Shown here: positions 26,417 through 35,713 of the stretch, piece after piece | Layout of the letters: the number at the start of each line of letters is the position of its first letter | Position numbering within the stretch: the stretch's first letter is position 1 | Source of the DNA: Filifactor villosus | GTDB lineage: Bacteria > Bacillota > Clostridia > Peptostreptococcales > Filifactoraceae | DNA: 64,000 nucleotides | Direction: 5' to 3' | Assembly (NCBI RefSeq): GCF_042652965.1 | Contig: NZ_JBHSHL010000009.1 | Span: 6,890 to 70,889 of the forward strand | Position numbers and translations under genes: made by a program | Notes under the pieces: model-generated | Seen by the model: the letters and a program-made list of their open reading frames with translations, nothing else | The model's database searches: none | Told to the model about the DNA's origin: nothing

Positions 26417-27709
26417 ATGAAAGAGATTTCTTTGGATTATCGATATACACAGGGGATTATAGGAGATGAAGAGATAGAGCAGATGATGGTGTATGCAGAG
26501 ATGGCGGAAACCATTCTGGAAGAGGGGGACGGAGCCGGAAACGATTTTTTGGGTTGGAAGAATCTTCCTGCTTCCTACGATAGGGAGGAGTTTGAAAGGA
26601 TAAAAAAGGCGGCACAGAAGATCCAAAGCAATTCCGACTACCTTGTTACCATCGGAATAGGAGGCTCCTACCTCGGAGCGAAGGCGGTCATTGAGGCCCT
26701 TCAAAATCCGTATGGAGAACCAAAGACGAAGGTTCTGTTTTCGGGCAATTCCATAAGCGGAACAGATCTGGCGCAGCTTGTTGAATTTCTTAAAGATAAG
26801 CAGTGGTCGATCAATGTGATCTCGAAGTCGGGAACGACCACCGAGCCCGCGATTTCGTTTCGTATCTTGAAGAATGAGTTGGAGAGCAAGTACGGAAAAG
26901 AAGAGGCAAGGGAGAGGATCTATGTCACCACTGATGCGAGAAGAGGAGCTCTAAAGACTCTTTGCGACAAGGAAGGATATGAGTCCTTCGTTATTGCCGA
27001 CAACATCGGAGGACGCTACTCGGTCCTTACAGCTGTAGGCCTGTTGCCGATTGCTGTTGCGGGTTTTGATATTGACAAGCTCATGGAAGGTGCAGGCTCT
27101 TCGATGAGGGATATGAGAGAAAAACAAGGAAAGAACAATCTTTGCAGGCTCTATGCCGCTCTTCGAAACATTCTCTATAACAAGGGTAAGCACATCGAGA
27201 TCCTCGTCAGTTACGAGCCGCGTCTTGCTTATCTCAGCGAATGGTACAAACAACTCTTCGGAGAAAGCGAAGGAAAGGATGGAAAGGGCATTTTTCCGGC
27301 TTCCGCGGTTTTCTCGACGGATCTTCATTCCATGGGTCAGTATATTCAAGACGGAAAGAGGGTTTTGTTTGAAACCGTGCTCAGGATAAACGAACCCTCT
27401 GCAGACATTGTACTACCTGAGGTGGAGGAAGATTTGGACGGTTTGAACTATATTGCGGGAAAAACCGTGGACGAGGTCAACCGGATCGCTTTGGAGGCTA
27501 CCGCTACAGCTCATCTTTCCGGAGGGGTCCCCAACATCATCATCGATGTTCCCAAGTGGGACGAATATCACCTTGGCTACCTTCTCTACTTCTTTGAGAG
27601 AAGCTGTGCGATCAGCGGTTATCTTTTGGCAGTCAATCCCTTTGATCAACCGGGGGTCGAAGAGTACAAAAAGACGATGTTCAGGATGCTCGGTAAGCCG
27701 GGGTATTAA
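26417..27709 (+). CDS. pgi: Glucose-6-phosphate isomerase
   Basis: This 430-residue enzyme interconverts glucose-6-phosphate and fructose-6-phosphate. Diagnostic motifs are TIGIGGSYLGAKAVIEAL (about residue 76), ISKSGTTTEPAISFRIL (about 135) and the C-terminal active-site region ATATAHLSGGVPNI. The length fits the short bacterial type. AAGGAAAC lies upstream. It shows that glycolysis or gluconeogenesis runs alongside amino-acid fermentation. Confidence 0.95.
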   Translation: MKEISLDYRYTQGIIGDEEIEQMMVYAEMAETILEEGDGAGNDFLGWKNLPASYDREEFERIKKAAQKIQSNSDYLVTIGIGGSYLGAKAVIEALQNPYGEPKTKVLFSGNSISGTDLAQLVEFLKDKQWSINVISKSGTTTEPAISFRILKNELESKYGKEEARERIYVTTDARRGALKTLCDKEGYESFVIADNIGGRYSVLTAVGLLPIAVAGFDIDKLMEGAGSSMRDMREKQGKNNLCRLYAALRNILYNKGKHIEILVSYEPRLAYLSEWYKQLFGESEGKDGKGIFPASAVFSTDLHSMGQYIQDGKRVLFETVLRINEPSADIVLPEVEEDLDGLNYIAGKTVDEVNRIALEATATAHLSGGVPNIIIDVPKWDEYHLGYLLYFFERSCAISGYLLAVNPFDQPGVEEYKKTMFRMLGKPGY

Positions 27710-27724
27710 ACGAGCGGGGATACC

Positions 27725-28114
27725 ATGTTTAAAAAGGGAGATATTGTCATCATTGTAGCCATCCTTTTGGTTTCGGCATTCACTATGTACCTTACCGTTT
27801 ATGGGGGAAGGAGTTCGGAAAAAATCATCGAGGTGGTTCACAACAACGAAGTGGTGGCCTCTTATCGGATCGATGACTCCTTTGAGGGAAGGTACGATTT
27901 CTTCGACGGAGAGGGAGGACATGAGGTCTATTGGATTCATGACGGAGGAGTGGAGGTCATAGAATCCAATACTCCACAAAAGATATGTGTGAAGATGGGT
28001 TTTATAGATCAGGACGGACAGATGATCGTTGCCCTGCCCCATCGGATGTATATTACGGTAAAGTCGGTGAAATTCGAGAAAGAAGAGGGCGGTTTGGATG
28101 CCATCGTCAAATAA
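27725..28114 (+). CDS. NusG domain II-containing protein
   Basis: This protein of 129 residues has an N-terminal transmembrane helix (IVIIVAILLVSAFTMYLTVY) and a beta-rich NusG_II domain (VEVIESNTPQKICVKMGFI, near residues 80-100). Such proteins are found next to Gx transporters or flavin-transfer (ApbE) genes in clostridia and have no established function. It starts 15 bp after pgi. The Gx transporter gene that would be its usual partner lies 462 bp downstream, beyond an M2 element. Confidence 0.8.
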   Translation: MFKKGDIVIIVAILLVSAFTMYLTVYGGRSSEKIIEVVHNNEVVASYRIDDSFEGRYDFFDGEGGHEVYWIHDGGVEVIESNTPQKICVKMGFIDQDGQMIVALPHRMYITVKSVKFEKEEGGLDAIVK

Positions 28115-28352
28115 ACGTTCATAGAGACACAAGGTCGGAGGATGCCGCTGCTACAGATTTGTATAAGAAAAGGCTCTGGGAAACAAGAGTTTTTGTAATA
28201 AGAATAGGAGAGTAGATTGCCCTTACCCTTGGATGTGAAACAAAGAGAGTGGGGGCAATTTTTGAGAGTCGATACCGAGATGGGATGGAAATATCATTTG
28301 TATAAGCGATATCAAAATGCCGGAACAGAGTGTTTTCTTTGCAGGGATTCAA

Positions 28353-28463
28353 TGCTGCTCTGCATTTAAAATGCCGAGTACGCGGAAGGTATCATTACCG
28401 AAAAACGGTTTGGAGGATGATGGTTTAAAGAATTCAACCTGTCAAACTTAACAGATAAGGGGA
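28353..28463 (+). repeat. M2 short inverted-repeat element, copy d (diverged)
   Basis: It contains TTTAAAATGCCGAGTAC, TATCATTACCGAAAAACGG and TTCAACCTGTCAAACTTAAC, clear M2 blocks. The outer ends are eroded (TGCTGCTCTGC, GATAAGGGGA). The remaining bases of the gap 28115-28576 show no gene. Confidence 0.65.
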
Positions 28464-28576
28464 TGAACGCGAGAAGTATCGCAGTCTGTTGAGTGTGATT
28501 CGCTGATACAAACAGTCTTGACGGATTCTCGTGTGAGACGGATATCGAATGAAATTAAAGCCGGGGAGGAAGAGGA

Positions 28577-29095
28577 TTGAGAAAAACAAAAAAACTGATA
28601 TTTTTGGGACTGATGATAGCCTATTCCCTCATCCTCCACTTGGTGGAATCGACAATGCCGGGGCTTCATTTCATCGCTCCCGGAGCCAAGCTCGGACTGA
28701 CCAATATCATCACCGTCGTTCTCCTCTACAGTGTCAGCAGGAAGGAGGCGTTTACTGTTTTGTTAATGAGGATCTTGCTTGGTTCGGTTTTTGCGGGAAG
28801 TTTCTCCTCCTTTCTTTACAGCTTGTCGGGAGGAGTCTTCAGTTTTATGACTATGGTCTTGATGCAAAATCTGGAAAAGTATGAGATCAGCATCTTGGGT
28901 GTCAGCGTTATGGGGGCCTTGGCCTTCAACATCGGACAATTGATTATGGCGGGGCTTATTATTCGCAATATGTCCATCATCGTTTATTTTCCGGCGATGG
29001 CGGCGGTGTCGGTTGCAACGGGAACCTTTGTCGGTTTGGTGGCGAATTTCCTCTTGCAGAGAGACTTATTTCGGATCGGAGGTATGAGGATATGA
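28577..29095 (+). CDS. Gx transporter family membrane protein (heptaprenyl diphosphate synthase component I-like)
   Basis: This 172-residue protein has five to six transmembrane segments and the family pattern HFIAPGAKLGLTNIITVVLLY and LLMRILLGSVFAGSFSSF. Proteins of this group were named after a heptaprenyl diphosphate synthase subunit but are thought to be ECF-type substrate-binding transporters. The substrate is unknown. The start is TTG with GGGAGGAAG upstream. Its stop overlaps the next gene by four bases. Confidence 0.82.
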   Translation: MRKTKKLIFLGLMIAYSLILHLVESTMPGLHFIAPGAKLGLTNIITVVLLYSVSRKEAFTVLLMRILLGSVFAGSFSSFLYSLSGGVFSFMTMVLMQNLEKYEISILGVSVMGALAFNIGQLIMAGLIIRNMSIIVYFPAMAAVSVATGTFVGLVANFLLQRDLFRIGGMRI

Positions 29096-30246
29096 AGATA
29101 TACTTGGATAACAGTGCAACGACCAAACCTTATCAAGAGGTGGTCGAAGAAATGAAGGCGGCATTGACAGAGGACTTCTATAATCCGTCCTCCATTTATG
29201 ACGGTGGCGTTGACATTTCCAGAAAAATCGAAGGATACAGAAGCCTTATTGCAGACACCTTGGGATGCAAACCTAAGGAACTCCTTTTTACTTCGGGAGG
29301 GACCGAGTCGATCAACACGGCGATCTTTTCACTCAAAAACAGTCGCAAAAAGCATATCATAACTTCAATGGCCGAACATTCCGCAACCTTGGAGGCGATG
29401 AAGAAGATGGAAAAATTATCCTTTGAGGTAACCTATCTCAAACCCTCGAAGGATGGGAGTATAAAACCGGAGCAGGTTTTGGATGCATTGAGAGAAGATA
29501 CCTGCCTGATCAGCTTGATGGCTGTCAATAACGAACTTGGCAGCGTGACCGATGTGATCGGGATTGCAAAGCAGGTCAAGAAAAAGCAGGATGTCCTCAT
29601 TCATGTCGATGCGGTCCAAGCTTATTTGAAACAGCCGTTGAAGCTCTATGACAAAGTCATTGATTTTCTAAGCATATCGGCACATAAGATCCATGGACCC
29701 AAGGGAGTCGGCGTCTTATATCACAACGAAGAAGCTCTCCTTCTTCCTCTCATCGTAGGAGGAGGACAGGAGGGGGGGCAGCGTTCGGGAACCCTCAATA
29801 CTCCGGGGATCTATGGGATGGGAAAAGCGATCGAACTCTTCTACCCCGATCTTCAAAATCATACGGAGAAGATCCGAAGGAGAAAAGAACAACTCAGGGA
29901 CAAAATCTTAGAGGAGATCGACTTCGTGAAGGTACTGAGTCCCGAAGACGGGATCTGCCACATTCTCAATCTCTCCTTTGTGGGACTTCGGGGTGAGATT
30001 CTTCTGCATAGCTTGGAGAAGGAAGGGATCTACGTATCGACGGGTTCCGCCTGTTCCTCGAAAAAATCCTACTCCCATGTATTAAATGCTTTGGAGCTCG
30101 GCAGGGAGATCAAGGAAGGTGCGATAAGGTTTTCCCTAAGTGAAGAAACTACCGAGGAAGAAATCGACAAGGTGGTGGAAGCTCTGAAAAAAAATGTAGT
30201 TACAATAAGAAGAATAATGAAGATGGGAAAGAGGAGAAATGTATAA
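29092..30246 (+). CDS. Cysteine desulfurase (NifS/IscS-like)
   Basis: This 384-residue PLP enzyme takes sulfur from cysteine as a persulfide. The PLP lysine is in SISAHKIHGPKGVG (about residue 199) and the catalytic cysteine in STGSACSSKKSYSHV (about 322). It overlaps the preceding transporter gene (ATGA) and overlaps thiI by eight bases. The likely job is supplying sulfur to ThiI for tRNA thiolation, as in the NifZ-ThiI pair of Bacillus, rather than general Fe-S assembly. Confidence 0.92.
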   Translation: MKIYLDNSATTKPYQEVVEEMKAALTEDFYNPSSIYDGGVDISRKIEGYRSLIADTLGCKPKELLFTSGGTESINTAIFSLKNSRKKHIITSMAEHSATLEAMKKMEKLSFEVTYLKPSKDGSIKPEQVLDALREDTCLISLMAVNNELGSVTDVIGIAKQVKKKQDVLIHVDAVQAYLKQPLKLYDKVIDFLSISAHKIHGPKGVGVLYHNEEALLLPLIVGGGQEGGQRSGTLNTPGIYGMGKAIELFYPDLQNHTEKIRRRKEQLRDKILEEIDFVKVLSPEDGICHILNLSFVGLRGEILLHSLEKEGIYVSTGSACSSKKSYSHVLNALELGREIKEGAIRFSLSEETTEEEIDKVVEALKKNVVTIRRIMKMGKRRNV

Positions 30247-31426
30247 TTCAATCGTAATCAGGAACGGAGAAGTTTCGATCAAAGGGATCAATCGTCCGGT
30301 CTTTGAAAAAAGACTGATAAAGAATATCAGAAGAGCCTTCCACGGTTTGGAGGGTTACAATGTTTACAAAGGAGACGGAAGGATCTATGTGGATTTCGAG
30401 GAAGAAGTCGGGGACGAGATCATGCGTAGGCTCAAAAACGTATTCGGAGTAATGTCGTTTAGCCCTTCAATCAAGACCGAAAGCGGTTATCAACTTGCAA
30501 AAGACACTGCTTTGGCACACTATAACGAAGTGATTGAGAGGACGGGAGCAAAGACCTTTAAAGTCACGGCGCGGAGGGAAGATAAGAGCCTTCCGATGAC
30601 TTCGCCTGAGATGTCGAGAGACATCGGTGCGTATATCCTCTCCCACTCCAAAAATCCTCTCAAAGTCGATGTTAAGAATCCGGATATCCATCTTTTCGTT
30701 GAAGTCAGAGAGAAGAACAACATCATTTACAGCGAAAAAGAGCAGGGGGTCGGAGGACTTCCCGTCGGTGTGAACGGGCGGGCGATGATGTTGTTATCCG
30801 GAGGGATCGATTCTCCCGTAGCAACTTATATGATAGCAAAGAGAGGTCTTTGGATCGAAGCCGTGCATTTTCATAGCTTTCCTTTTACCAGCGAGAAGGC
30901 AAAGGAAAAAATAGAGCGTCTTGCCAAACAGCTTTCTCTTTATACCGAGGGAATCCGTATCCATATGGTCAATTTGCTTCCTATTCAGACGGAAATTTCG
31001 GAAAGTTGCCCTCAAGAACTTATGACCATTCTTTCGAGGCGGTTTATGATGAGAATAGCGGAAAAGCTTGCCTTGGAGACGGTCTGTAGTTGTCTTGCTA
31101 CGGGAGAGAGTATCGGTCAGGTTGCTTCTCAAACCGTAGAAGGGTTGCAGGCGACCAACTCCGTTGTAAAAGAAGTTCCCGTCTTTCGCCCGCTGATTTC
31201 CTTCGATAAAGAAGATATTATTCGCGAGGCGAAAAAAATAGATACTTTTGATATCTCTATTATTCCGGAAGAAGACTGCTGTACGGTTTTTCTCCCTAAG
31301 AGACCGGCCACAAAACCCAAGATGGAAAAAATCCGAAACGCGGAGGAGAACCTCGACATCGAAACTCTTGTAGCTTCGGCCATAGAGGAAAGAGAGATTA
31401 GAGAAATTGGAATGTTGAAGTGGTGA
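30239..31426 (+). CDS. thiI: tRNA 4-thiouridine synthase ThiI
   Basis: This 395-residue protein has an N-terminal ferredoxin-like/THUMP region (residues 1-165) and a PP-loop ATPase domain with LLSGGIDSPVATYMI near residue 185. It adenylates U8 of tRNA before sulfur insertion. It ends after the PP-loop domain and has no rhodanese extension, so it resembles the Bacillus type that receives sulfur from a dedicated desulfurase, encoded just upstream. AGGAGAA lies before the ATG, inside the end of the desulfurase gene. Confidence 0.94.
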   Translation: MYNSIVIRNGEVSIKGINRPVFEKRLIKNIRRAFHGLEGYNVYKGDGRIYVDFEEEVGDEIMRRLKNVFGVMSFSPSIKTESGYQLAKDTALAHYNEVIERTGAKTFKVTARREDKSLPMTSPEMSRDIGAYILSHSKNPLKVDVKNPDIHLFVEVREKNNIIYSEKEQGVGGLPVGVNGRAMMLLSGGIDSPVATYMIAKRGLWIEAVHFHSFPFTSEKAKEKIERLAKQLSLYTEGIRIHMVNLLPIQTEISESCPQELMTILSRRFMMRIAEKLALETVCSCLATGESIGQVASQTVEGLQATNSVVKEVPVFRPLISFDKEDIIREAKKIDTFDISIIPEEDCCTVFLPKRPATKPKMEKIRNAEENLDIETLVASAIEEREIREIGMLKW

Positions 31427-31434
31427 GGGATCCT

Positions 31435-32676
31435 ATGAAAAACAATAAGCTTGTCCAAAAGAAGAGTGTAAAGAACATGGGTCTTTTGTTTTCGGGCTCA
31501 TTGACATCAAAGCTGGGAGACATTATTTTTGATTATACAAACAGTGTATGGATTGCGGGGCTCGGTGCAAACAGTCCCAAGATCATGGCTTTCTACCAAG
31601 CGAGCCAAAGTGTTATGGGAGTGTTGTTCAACCTGATCGGCGGGTATTTCTCCGACCTTTCCGACCGGAAAAAACTCCTTGTTTTGACGGATTTTTTCAG
31701 TGCCTTGGTCTGTTTTCTGGCTTCCTTTTTTTTACCTACGCCTATTGCCCTGTACTTTGTTTTGGGAACAAACATTGCTTTGGCCTTCTTTTACTCTTTT
31801 AATTCACCTGCATACAGGGCTTTTGCAAGGGAGATTATGGTCGATGAGCACATCGGCAGGTATAACTCGCTTGTGAGTTCATTCTTGGAGTTGGCGGGCA
31901 TTATAGGACCGGCACTTGCCTTGGTATTGATGGAGCATTTGAGTATCCGACAGCTTTATTGGATCAATGCGGCGACCTTCTTGTCGTCTGCGATGTTGGA
32001 ACTTGGAATCACAGTTCTGTTTCCCAAAAAAGAAACGTTGAAAAAAGAAGGGTTTTGTGAGGTTTTTCAAGGAATTCGAGAAGGATTTTCGTATGTGAGG
32101 AAACGAAGAGAACTTTTTGATATCGTTCTTCTTGCATCTTGTTCCAACTTCTTTCTCAGCGGATACAATCTGCTTATGCCCTACACAAGTGAAATAACGG
32201 GGATAAAGGGTTTTTACGGTCATGCACTTGTTGCAGGTGCGGTAGGAGGGATTTTGGGAGCTTTTCTTATGAATAAGGCGGATTATAAGAAGATGAAGTT
32301 GGGATTTAAAATGGCATTAAACCTGGGAATGACAGGGGTAGCAATGATCTTCTTTTTCGTCTCGAGAAATCTTTTTGAGACGGAGTTTTTCTATCTCGTC
32401 CCCCTCTTTATCTTGGGAATGTTCATTACAATGTTCAATATCAGCGTAATGACAAGTGTGCAACTGTCAGTGGAATCCGAGTTTCTGGGAAGGGTATTCA
32501 GCATTATGTTTACAGTATCTCTGCTCTTTATGCCGGTCGGTTCCGCTTTTTTCTCCTATGTTTTCGATGTCTATCGAATCTTAAATTTTTTGATTTTAGG
32601 CCTCGGAATTGTCTCTCTTTCAGTAATGTATTTTGGGAAGCAGTATATACGACAAAGAAAGATTGAGAAGCATTAA
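31435..32676 (+). CDS. Major facilitator superfamily transporter
   Basis: This 413-residue protein has 12 predicted transmembrane segments and the MFS loop motif GGYFSDLSDRKKLLV between helices 2 and 3. It resembles drug or macrolide efflux-type MFS proteins, and the substrate is not deducible. The ATG at 31435 is chosen over GTG at 31420, since GTGAGGG lies upstream. It is eight bp downstream of thiI and probably co-transcribed, though functionally unrelated. Confidence 0.85.
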   Translation: MKNNKLVQKKSVKNMGLLFSGSLTSKLGDIIFDYTNSVWIAGLGANSPKIMAFYQASQSVMGVLFNLIGGYFSDLSDRKKLLVLTDFFSALVCFLASFFLPTPIALYFVLGTNIALAFFYSFNSPAYRAFAREIMVDEHIGRYNSLVSSFLELAGIIGPALALVLMEHLSIRQLYWINAATFLSSAMLELGITVLFPKKETLKKEGFCEVFQGIREGFSYVRKRRELFDIVLLASCSNFFLSGYNLLMPYTSEITGIKGFYGHALVAGAVGGILGAFLMNKADYKKMKLGFKMALNLGMTGVAMIFFFVSRNLFETEFFYLVPLFILGMFITMFNISVMTSVQLSVESEFLGRVFSIMFTVSLLFMPVGSAFFSYVFDVYRILNFLILGLGIVSLSVMYFGKQYIRQRKIEKH

Positions 32677-32986
32677 AAGAATAGGGATTTTGTGTTTCGT
32701 TCTCGCAGAGTTTTTTGATATGTGACCTGCTCCAAGGAGACGGGTCCGTTGTCCTGTTTCGACTGAATAAGAATAGAGAATATCTCCTATTTGAACGGTT
32801 TGAGCAATAAAAAAACAAAATTGATAAGAGGGTTCTTATTTGGGTAACAATAAAGATATCGGTTTGAGCTCCTTTTCGTTGTAGATCCTTTTGTTGCTTT
32901 TAATAAAGAGAGTGTCTACGGAGAAGGAGTGTTTTTTGAATCGAAACACGGTACAAAGCATTGTTTAGGATAGATAAGGAGAGGCC
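32677..32986. other. 310-bp intergenic stretch
   Basis: I see no gene, no M1/M2 copy and no strong hairpin terminator here. AT-rich runs around 32805-32835 could hold a promoter for the methyltransferase gene, but no convincing pair of boxes stands out. Confidence 0.4.
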
Positions 32987-33805
32987 ATGGAACAGCTATA
33001 TTATGAAAACTTGCTCCAAAAAAACAACAGCGGGAGTGAAGAATCGGAAAAAATGTGGGACCAAAGAGCGGCTCATTTTTATGAGGCTCAAAAAAATGAC
33101 AGATCGACGTTTACAAGGGAAGTTGTAGATGTGTTGAAAAGGCGGGGGATGTTGGAGAAGGCGGAAATCTTGGATATCGGCGGTGGAAGCGGAAGATATG
33201 CACTGCCACTTTCAAAAGAAGCAAAACATGTCACTCTTACGGATATCTCCACAAATATGCTGACACTGGCAAAAGAACATGCCGAGCAAAACGGAGTCAA
33301 GAACATATCATTTGAAAAATTGGTGTGGGAAAAAGCAAATCTGGCGGACTTGAAATGGGAGAAAAAATTTGATGTGACCTTTGCATCGATGTGCCCTGCG
33401 ATTCGCACTCCGGAAGGCTTGTACAAAATGGCTGATGCGTCGAAGGGGTATTGTGTCATCAACCAATATATTCATAATACGGATTCGCTGTCACGGTTTT
33501 TGAGGGAAAAAGCCGAGTTGCCTCAGGGGTATAATCCTCATAACGACAGAGAAGCGGTACAGTCGATATTCAATTTGTTATGGTTGAAGGGCTATGATGT
33601 AGAACTCCACTATTTAAGGAGTAAGGATAGGTATATCCTGAGCAGGGAAGACATTGAGGTACAGTATGCCTTCGTCCTGGAAAGTATTCGGGAGGATAGA
33701 GGCTTGGATACAAGCAGGCTGCTCTCACAATATGCCGAGCGTGACGGGTATCATATAACCGAAGAAAGTGTTCTTGCGATGATCATGTGGAAGGTATCTG
33801 CTTAA
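32987..33805 (+). CDS. Class I SAM-dependent methyltransferase
   Basis: This protein of 272 residues has a Rossmann methyltransferase core. Motif I is ILDIGGGSGRYALPL (about residue 62), followed by VTLTDISTNMLTLAKEHA and KKFDVTFASMCPAI. The helical N-terminal segment and C-terminal cap do not point to a known substrate. AAGGAGAGG precedes the ATG. It stands alone between two long non-coding regions, so no pathway can be assigned. Confidence 0.82.
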   Translation: MEQLYYENLLQKNNSGSEESEKMWDQRAAHFYEAQKNDRSTFTREVVDVLKRRGMLEKAEILDIGGGSGRYALPLSKEAKHVTLTDISTNMLTLAKEHAEQNGVKNISFEKLVWEKANLADLKWEKKFDVTFASMCPAIRTPEGLYKMADASKGYCVINQYIHNTDSLSRFLREKAELPQGYNPHNDREAVQSIFNLLWLKGYDVELHYLRSKDRYILSREDIEVQYAFVLESIREDRGLDTSRLLSQYAERDGYHITEESVLAMIMWKVSA

Positions 33806-34008
33806 ATGCCGAACCATATGAAAGTGTAAATGCTCGAAGGATGCAAGAGAATGTTCTTCTCTCGAATCGAAACCTCAAGCATATAAACGATATATCATTC
33901 TAATACTAAAATTGTCCGTACGACAAACTTGAATTCTACAATCACTCAAAACGTTTCCGGTAAATATATATTCTATTTACCTGATATGTTAAACGCAGAA
34001 TAGTATAA

Positions 34009-34120
34009 TACTATTTTTCAATAGAAGTATGGATATATTTATTTTTCGATGACGAAAAACATATGTTGTCTTCTATGGGTCACAGGTTATTTATATCCAC
34101 TATTCAAAAGAATAGTAGTA
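34009..34120 (-). repeat. M1 short inverted-repeat element, copy c
   Basis: This 112-bp copy is in reverse orientation, with ends TACTATTTTTCAATAGAAG and AGAATAGTAGTA and TAA on both sides (34006-34008, 34121-34123). The extra GTA at the right end is shared with copy d. An M2-like end (CAGAATAGTA) abuts it at 33996-34005. Confidence 0.85.
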
Positions 34121-34510
34121 TAAAGGGTTTGTCGGTTGCCAAATACAGGAGCACTGCAAAACCGTTTGAAAAAAGAGCTGGATCAATTGCGTTTGTATCA
34201 AAAAAATTTTTGAGGTCAATTCTGAAGGAGTTTTTTGGTTTATCGTCTCTCCGATAAAACGGATATGTGAAGAACAATATCATACTGCCATCCGTTTGAA
34301 ACGTGGATATCGAAAAATTTGACTTCTCCAGATTCAAAAAATGTATTTTTATAGTCAAAGAAGATATAACCGTACTTCTATTAAAATAGAATCAGAACCG
34401 AAGTACGTATGTTTGAGGAAATACTTCTCTTGTAAAATCGGTCAATGGAAACAGAATTATATGACAGGTTCGCTTATAGGAGCAGGCGAGACAAAACACG
34501 CCAAAAAAGG

Positions 34511-34552
34511 AGTCCTTTTTTCAAAAGATGGAAAAAGAGGACTCTTTTTTTT
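34511..34552 (+). terminator. Orphan intrinsic terminator between two M1 copies
   Basis: AGTCCT plus U-run (34511-34521) pairs with the A-run plus AGGACT (34532-34543), followed by C and eight T. No gene lies between 33805 and 35270, so the structure may end an unannotated RNA. No good promoter was located. Confidence 0.7.
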
Positions 34553-34656
34553 GAGAGCAATGCTACAGTTATACGAATACCCATATCTGTTTGAACGGTA
34601 TCGATGTCCTGCATCCTACGGCTACTTATACCGATATATTCTCTGTTACGCTCTAA

Positions 34657-34767
34657 TACTACTATTCTTTTGAATAGTGGATATAAACAATCTGTGAGCC
34701 ATAGAAGACAACATAGTTTTTCGTCATCGAAAAATAAATATATCCATACTTCTATTGAAAAATAGTA
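34657..34767 (+). repeat. M1 short inverted-repeat element, copy d
   Basis: This 111-bp copy runs from TACTACTATTCTTTTGAATAG to TTGAAAAATAGTA, with TAA on both sides (34654-34656, 34768-34770). It is inverted relative to copy c and carries the same TACTAC end variant. Confidence 0.85.
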
Positions 34768-35155
34768 TAATAGAAATATCGAGAATTCTAATTTTCAATG
34801 GAGAACATCCATTTTTACATTTTATGAAATGCAAATCGTCGATATCTTTAACTCAAAAAAATAAAAGTCTTATAGAGGAAAAACAGTTATGCAAATCAAG
34901 TCTGCGATTGAAGGAAAATGTATGGACGCAAATGCAATCGGTTAACGACAGTAAGACGGAGTTAAACCGGAATGGTATGAGATGGGCAAGAGCATACACC
35001 TATATTTGGAAAAAATTAACAAGAAATATAAAAAAATTTATAAGACACAGACTTCAATTGATAAAAAAATATCAATGAAAACAAGTTGTTGGAACACCTT
35101 GTATTTTCAAATGATTTATCGAATAAAAAATTTAAAATTTTGCTGAAAAACATAC

Positions 35156-35184
35156 TTTACTTTTTGTATTTCGTATAATATAAT
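35156..35184 (+). promoter_or_regulatory. Promoter of the flavodoxin cluster
   Basis: TTTACT (35156-35161), a 17-bp spacer and TATAAT (35179-35184) lie about 85 bp upstream of the flavodoxin start. They lie directly upstream of a Fur-type box, which would overlap the transcription start. Confidence 0.65.
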
Positions 35185-35193
35185 CAAAAATAA

Positions 35194-35229
35194 GATAATG
35201 ATTATCATTTATAACCAAAAATGATTATC
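35194..35229 (+). promoter_or_regulatory. Fur-type operator
   Basis: GATAATGATTATCATT (35194-35209) is close to the GATAATGATAATCATTATC Fur consensus and is an inverted repeat. A second partial match, AATGATTATC (35220-35229), lies 10 bp downstream. The position at the +1 region predicts repression when iron is sufficient. The site type is known for ferric-uptake regulators; binding here is inferred. Confidence 0.75.
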
Positions 35230-35269
35230 TTAATATTAACAACTATACCATAAAAGGAGATGTGTAATC

Positions 35270-35701
35270 ATGAGCAAAGTAAGTTTAGTATATTGGAGCG
35301 GAACAGGAAACACAAAGGCTATGGCGGATTATATTGTAGAAGGTGCAAAGTCTGCCGGTGCCGACATTGCAGTTTTTGAAGTTTCGGAAGCGAATGCAGA
35401 TACTGTTTTGCAAAGCGATGTTATTTTGATGGGTTGTCCTTCCATGGGAGATGAAGTGTTGGAAGAGGAAAGCATGGAGCCCTTTATGTGTGAGATCGAA
35501 GGAAAATTGGCAGGCAAAAAAGTTGCTCTCTTCGGCTCTTACGGATGGGGAGACGGACAATGGATGAGAGATTGGGAAGAAAGAGTACAGGCTGCTAAGG
35601 CTACTTTGATGGCGGACAGCATCATTGTAAACGGAGAGCCGGCTGATGACAGTGCGATTTCCGATCTGAAGTCCTTGGGAAGTACAGCGGCGCTTGCATA
35701 A
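35270..35701 (+). CDS. Flavodoxin
   Basis: This 143-residue short-chain flavodoxin is an FMN electron carrier that replaces ferredoxin under iron shortage. The FMN phosphate loop is YWSGTGNTKAMAD (about residues 8-20). The ring-binding loops are MGCPSMGDEVLEE (about 58) and FGSYGWGDGQWMRDWE (about 88). AAAGGAG precedes the ATG. The upstream Fur-type operator and the downstream DUF3793 and DUF2325 genes suggest an iron-limitation response unit. Confidence 0.94.
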   Translation: MSKVSLVYWSGTGNTKAMADYIVEGAKSAGADIAVFEVSEANADTVLQSDVILMGCPSMGDEVLEEESMEPFMCEIEGKLAGKKVALFGSYGWGDGQWMRDWEERVQAAKATLMADSIIVNGEPADDSAISDLKSLGSTAALA

Positions 35702-35713
35702 GTTCACATCGGC

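Noticed and set aside
34755..35078. 107-codon plus-strand ORF between M1 copy d and the flavodoxin promoter
   Set aside because: It starts inside the repeat, has no ribosome site and is a lysine/asparagine-rich product of AT-rich DNA.
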